DNA of 64,000 bases from Rotaria sp. Silwood1 (Eukaryota > Rotifera > Eurotatoria > Philodinida > Philodinidae), in the NCBI GenBank assembly GCA_905250075.1, contig CAJNOP010000010.1, positions 1,426,001-1,490,000 of the forward strand, given 5' to 3'. Made by a program: the position numbers and the translations under genes. This document shows, piece by piece, positions 59,252 to 64,000 of the stretch (position 1 is the stretch's first letter; every line of letters starts with the position of its first letter). The notes under the pieces were generated by a model, which had not been told where the DNA came from, did no database searches, and was given only the letters and a program-made list of their open reading frames with translations.

Positions 59252-62012
59252 TCAGGAAACACTAGCATTACGCATGAGAGGTTTATGTGCAAGTGCTTCA
59301 GTTAATGGTTGTTGACTATTAATACCAGTATGTGCTTTAGTCCAACATTTATCACAAAAATATTTCCAACAAGCAAGTGAACGACAAAAATATTTACCTA
59401 ATTGAGTACATGATTGACCATTTGCACCACTACATGTTTGAGCATCAACCAAATAAGGATCCAATTGAATCTATTGAATAAAGAAATTGGTTATGAGATG
59501 ATGAAAGTTTTTAATTCTCTATAAAGTCCATTTATTTTTTTGTTGAAAGGAACATATTAAACTACAAGTACCCTTGGTTTTTAAGTACTGTGAAGAAAAC
59601 GAGTAATAAGTTCAATATCTCGAAAAAAAATAGTTGTCTATTTATTGTAGTGCTTTTTATTTAATAATAAAAAAAAGTTTAATTTAAAAAATGGATTTTA
59701 TAGCACCACATGTTCTTTCAAATAGAACAAAAAAGCAACTAATTACAATGATAAGAATCATGAGAAAGTTTGGAAAATACAAACAATCATATCGTTTATG
59801 AAAGAATAGACTTCGAGCTATTTTCTTATATATTTATTTTAATTTCAATTTTTCTATTGACTACAAAAAATAAAACATATAAATTCTTACCACTTTAGAA
59901 AATCGTTCACAATCAATAAATACATAATTAGCCTATTAAAAGTAAATATAAATATTCATCATTTTTCTATGTTTTTTTTAAATAAAAACGAACCGTCATA
60001 GCACTGAAATAACTATGAATACTAGTAAAAATGACTCTACCAGAACCTATATAATCACAAAAAAAAAAAAAAGAAATTTCATACAATCAAAATTCATAAG
60101 TCTTAACTTACCAATCGGATATTTATTACGATCAGTATCAATTGCCGCAAAATCAACTTCACCAAATAATTTCGAAAAAATTCGAGCAAGTGCATATGCG
60201 GTCATCATACCTAATATCATCATCAAAGAAAAAAACAACAACAACAAATTTCGTTGATCTTTTAGTTGTAATAATAAAATTTTATTCTATACCATGCAAA
60301 GCTCCAACAAAGACAGTTGTCTTATATGGATCATCTTTAAGTAGTTCACACATTGCTGCATCATGTCGATTTGATGACATCCATTGTGCATCTTCCGTCT
60401 TAAATAATAAAACAAAACATGAAAATTGATTGGATTTAAATAAAATCATTTCAATACTTACAAACCATGGTATCAGTTGAATCTAAAATAAGAAAAGAAA
60501 AAAAAAATCATCATCAAATATAAAATCTAATTTCAATATCAATATGTTCGATTGAAAATTCTATCTTAAAAAAAATGGGTAATTTCATTCACATCTACAC
60601 TAGAGATGTACGGGCTTTAGTCCGAACGACTTTTTTCTACCGATTCTAATAGCTGCTTCTTTAGTGATACCGGCATCTCGATGAAATTAGTTTTGTAGGT
60701 TTTGGTTCTACTTCAGAGAAAACTCTCTGAACGAAATAGTTTTTTTTTTGTTATAAGAGCGTAAGATTAACTTACACTTTTACGTTTTGAAGCCGATCGT
60801 TGACTATTAAGATTAAGATAATATTCACAACGACCATCCGAATTACGTTGTGGTTGTTGACAACAAGCTAAAAGTAATTCATGTACAGACGATTCTTTAT
60901 CAAATATAGCATAAGCATATCCAGATTTGCCTGAGACAAATAAAAAAAAAAAAAAACAAAATAATAAATCGAATAAAAAATATTTTTTTTTTTTGCAATA
61001 AAATAAACCATGATTAGTTCGACGACGTGTTCGATTATTTTCAGCTGGCCATTCGATACGAACAGGACCAAATTGACTAAGACGAGTTGCTAATTCACCT
61101 TAAAAGAAAATAAATTAAACATTTTCAATTACAAAAAAAAAAAAACAACATTAATTAATATAGTTTATTCTTACGTTCATTAAGATCATGCGGAATACCA
61201 CCAAGAAAAATTTTATTTGAAAGTGAAGGAGGATTAATTGAATAAGCACGTGGTTTAACAGGTAATGGTGCACACCAACACATATTTTGACTTACTTTAC
61301 CAAAATGACCTAAATAATATATTTATAATAAATAACATAATATATATTTCATTTATCTTCAAAAATTTTTACGAGTAGCTTGTCGACGTTCATTTGCAGC
61401 AGCTAATTTTAATCGATTATCATCATTATTAATTGTGATACATTGCTAAAAGAAAAACATAATTATATGTCAATTAAAATCAATAAGAATAAAATATCAA
61501 ACCATTTGTTCTATTAAAGATTGTGATGGAATATTTTGATGTCTTTCTTGTAAATAATGATCATCTTCATATTGATCATCATCACCAGCATAACGTGCTG
61601 TAAAATCTTTACTCATTAAAAATTGAAGAAATTTTTCATCCGAACACATACTAAACAAGAAAACTAAAATATTAAAATAATTATATTTAGTAAAAATTTA
61701 CCTGAGAATAGGTGTTGATGCAAAATTTATTTGTGGCATTGACCATTGTGGTAAATTTGTTGTTCCATTCATCATTATCATTGATCGTTGTTGTTGTTGT
61801 TGTTGTTCATAATCATTAATATTTGATAAAGGATCATCAAGTAAATTACCTAATGCAATCGATGTATTAAATGAACGATCAATTAATGGATAATTTCCTC
61901 CTATTGTAAAAGTCTAATTGACAAAAAAAAAAAAAACATTTTTTTTACATAAATTTATTATGAAATAAATCAAAACACGATATGTTAGACTTACATTTTC
62001 TTTTGAGATCAT
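59252..62012 (-). CDS. CPEB1: CPEB1/Orb-type cytoplasmic polyadenylation element-binding protein (456 aa)
   Basis: A cytoplasmic RNA-binding protein that binds U-rich CPE sites in 3' UTRs and controls poly(A) length and translation. Exons: 61995-62012, 61702-61913, 61503-61650, 61373-61445, 61175-61309, 61009-61098, 60776-60930, 60462-60482, 60293-60398, 60112-60210, 59994-60046, 59891-59932, 59252-59470. All phases agree, including a 21-nt microexon (IQLIPWF). RRM1 has RNP2 IFLGGIPHD and RNP1 KSGYAYAIF (about 182-270). RRM2 has [10 protein letters not shown] and [10 protein letters not shown] (about 312-384). The C-terminal ZZ-type zinc domain is Cys-rich ([26 protein letters not shown]) and ends HKPLMRN, like the HSPLMRN of CPEB1. 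GALHGM and [12 protein letters not shown] favour the CPEB1/Orb clade over CPEB2-4. The N-terminus is short and polar, with a six-Gln run near residue 45. Regulation of this gene itself is not visible. Confidence 0.95.
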
Positions 62013-64000
62013 TGGAGTTGTTTAGTTTATACACTCACATACACACAAATAAGTTAAAACTTAAAAGAAAAAGATAAAGTTCGACTAATAATCACGTCGT
62101 CGAAAAAAAGAGCTTAATAAATAGTGAGACACAAGAAAGAGAGAAAGAGCGAACGAGGAGATGGGGCACGTTTTCTCGAAAATTCATAATGATTTCTCCC
62201 GTCCATTTCGTTGCTGATATTCCGGATGGACAAACAGTAACGAAAAAAATAAAAAATAAAAGAGTAAGTAGACGTTACTTGTGTATATTGTTGCGTTGTC
62301 TAGTAAGCCAGAGTTGTCTATTATCATCCCTGGAATTAAAAGAGAACAGAAAAAAAAAAGAAAATAGTAGAACAATACTATTTCGAAACTATAGTCAGCG
62401 GACGAGAGAAATTGATTCGAAAAAGAACGGGAAATACATATGGTTAACTAAAAAAAAAAGAAAACATTTTAAATCGTCAGTTTCCATCTTAACAGTTGTT
62501 TAAAAATCACATGTTTCCGATGGAAAACAACGTTTTTGTAGTCTCACTTCTTAGAAATGGATGATGATGATAATCATAGATTATATTTAAAACTTTCATT
62601 TCGAAGATTATCATAATCAATATGAATAGTTATATTCTAAAAATTAATCTTAACATTTCATTTTTTCGTTATAATCATGCAAAAAGAAGACTGTTGATTT
62701 CCTATACACCAGTACTAATTACCTGAATGTCAGTACGATCAGATAACCTGTTGGATTGTATATGCATTCAGTATTTTTTTTTACGGTAATCTCTATTGCT
62801 GCTTGTTCTATGACTCGTACTTGCATGAGTGAGACTTATACTAAACCACAGGAATGAGTTGAAATTTTCAAAACAAAATATTTCACTATTTTTTTGTGTA
62901 TTGAAATGACTTGATAGTGTATTAGAATTAGAATTTAGTGCTCTTTTGAAATATATGCTTAGAGTTTTTTTTAAAACAATTTTTGATTATTGAACAATAC
63001 AGTGAACCTTGAAAAAGACTCAAATAGAAATTATTTTAAACATGTCACAAAATTTTATCGAATATATTGAAAAACGTAGCCAAGACTTTTTATGAAGTCT
63101 ATATGATAAGAAAAGTGGCTATTTTGCCAATTGTCGATTTTCTAATGTAAAACGATCTTGCATCATTTTCTACAGTAAAAATTCTTCTTAAGTGTTAGAT
63201 ATGCTTACAGAAAGCAGACTTGTCTATAGAAAAATAAAATTTTTTTTTTTGAGTATTATCAACATTTAATTATAACTCAATAGTCAAAATTTACAGAAGA
63301 ATTCTAAGTCTATATTCTGAAAGAGGACAAAACTCTGATTCTAATGCACTACGAATGCATTTATATACGTGAACAATAGTAAAATATTTTGTCTAGAAAC
63401 TTACAGCGCATCTCTCAGTATTGATCTTTCGATATAGCAGAAAAAAAGAATGCTTAAATAATAGTTATATAAATTCTTATTAATATTTTGTACATTCTAT
63501 GCTTTGGAAATTATACCGATGCATCCGTGAAAGTTCTGACACAAAATATTTGCTCATTTTTCGGATACTAGTTAGAGTGAAAATTAAAATTTTTCGCTTT
63601 TTCAGAATATATGCTTAGATTTTTGTTCTCTGATAAGATTGAACAGCTAGCATTCAATTTTTGCAAAAAGTCTAAAAATACCTGTGCAAACCAATATAAC
63701 ATTTTTAATACAGTTCTTGGTTTTTGTTTTAGAACAGCTTGAACTGAATATCATTCTTGAGGACTGAATTAGATGATATACTAATCAAAATTTCATCAAG
63801 ACGCTTTTACTAAAGAGTTAGTTTTTATGAAAATTGACATCAGTCAAATAAATTGCTGTTTAAAAAATTGTTTCACATTTGGAATTTAATAGGTTTCAAT
63901 CGAAATACAAAGTTGATTAAAACATGAGTCTCGTTCAAAAAGTTCCACAATGGTTTTTATTTAAAAACAATAGAAAAGTACTACTACATTAGTTTTTTTG
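62013..64000. other. Upstream flank of CPEB1 to the end of the window
   Basis: The first 200-500 nt probably hold the CPEB1 promoter and 5' UTR. An AG-rich, GC-richer patch lies at about 62120-62180. The rest is AT-rich with no supported ORF, repeat or RNA gene. Confidence 0.35.

Noticed and set aside
1..64000. CRISPR array, phage, plasmid or bacterial operon
   Set aside because: No regularly spaced repeats, ribosome-binding sites or prokaryotic gene layout; spliced animal genes dominate.

Overview
This is an AT-rich (roughly 70%), intron-rich animal nuclear genome window, most likely from a rotifer and probably a bdelloid. That guess rests on introns of about 50-60 nt that all obey GT-AG, A/T-ending codons, Asn/Gln/Ser/Thr-rich proteins and many decayed foldback elements. 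It is an inference from style, not from a sequence match. There are no operons, CRISPR arrays or prokaryotic genes. No tRNA or rRNA gene was recognised.

I joined exons by hand into nine gene models. From left to right: a GATA factor with two zinc fingers (+, 5095-8256, 687 aa); a second GATA factor whose first finger is altered (+, 14122-15651, 416 aa); a neuropeptide precursor with two amidated GIPKF peptides (-, 19358-19755, 113 aa); BUD23, the 18S rRNA guanine-N7 methyltransferase (-, 27052-29245); a small secreted, possibly peptide-hormone protein (+, 32191-32498, 83 aa); a basonuclin/disconnected-type zinc-finger protein (-, 38226-40716, 529 aa); SLC12A9 (-, 45911-51065, 1000 aa, nine exons); a ZnT1/ZnT10-type SLC30 protein with unusual metal-site residues (-, 54895-58450, 410 aa); and CPEB1/Orb (-, 59252-62012, 456 aa, 13 exons). 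In each model every intron phase matches across the junction.

The space between genes, and a few enlarged introns, holds small non-autonomous mobile elements. They are a Tc1/mariner relic with TA target duplication, a 600-bp foldback element with a third internal copy of its end, a MITE family with four copies (two inside introns of GATA-1 and SLC12A9), an ACGG/CCGT-rich palindromic element with a decayed second copy, a 125-bp hairpin, and a possible 96-bp solo LTR. A 10-N assembly gap lies in SLC12A9 intron 2.

The genes do not form a pathway. They mix developmental transcription factors (two GATA, basonuclin), translational control (CPEB1), ribosome biogenesis (BUD23), two membrane transporters and two secreted peptides. 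The most novel items are the GIPKF-amide precursor, the second secreted peptide, the SLC30 protein lacking the canonical HxxxD sites, the GATA factor with a CX2C-X20-CX2C N-finger, and splice-acceptor signals directly at start codons that suggest trans-splicing or 5' UTR introns.
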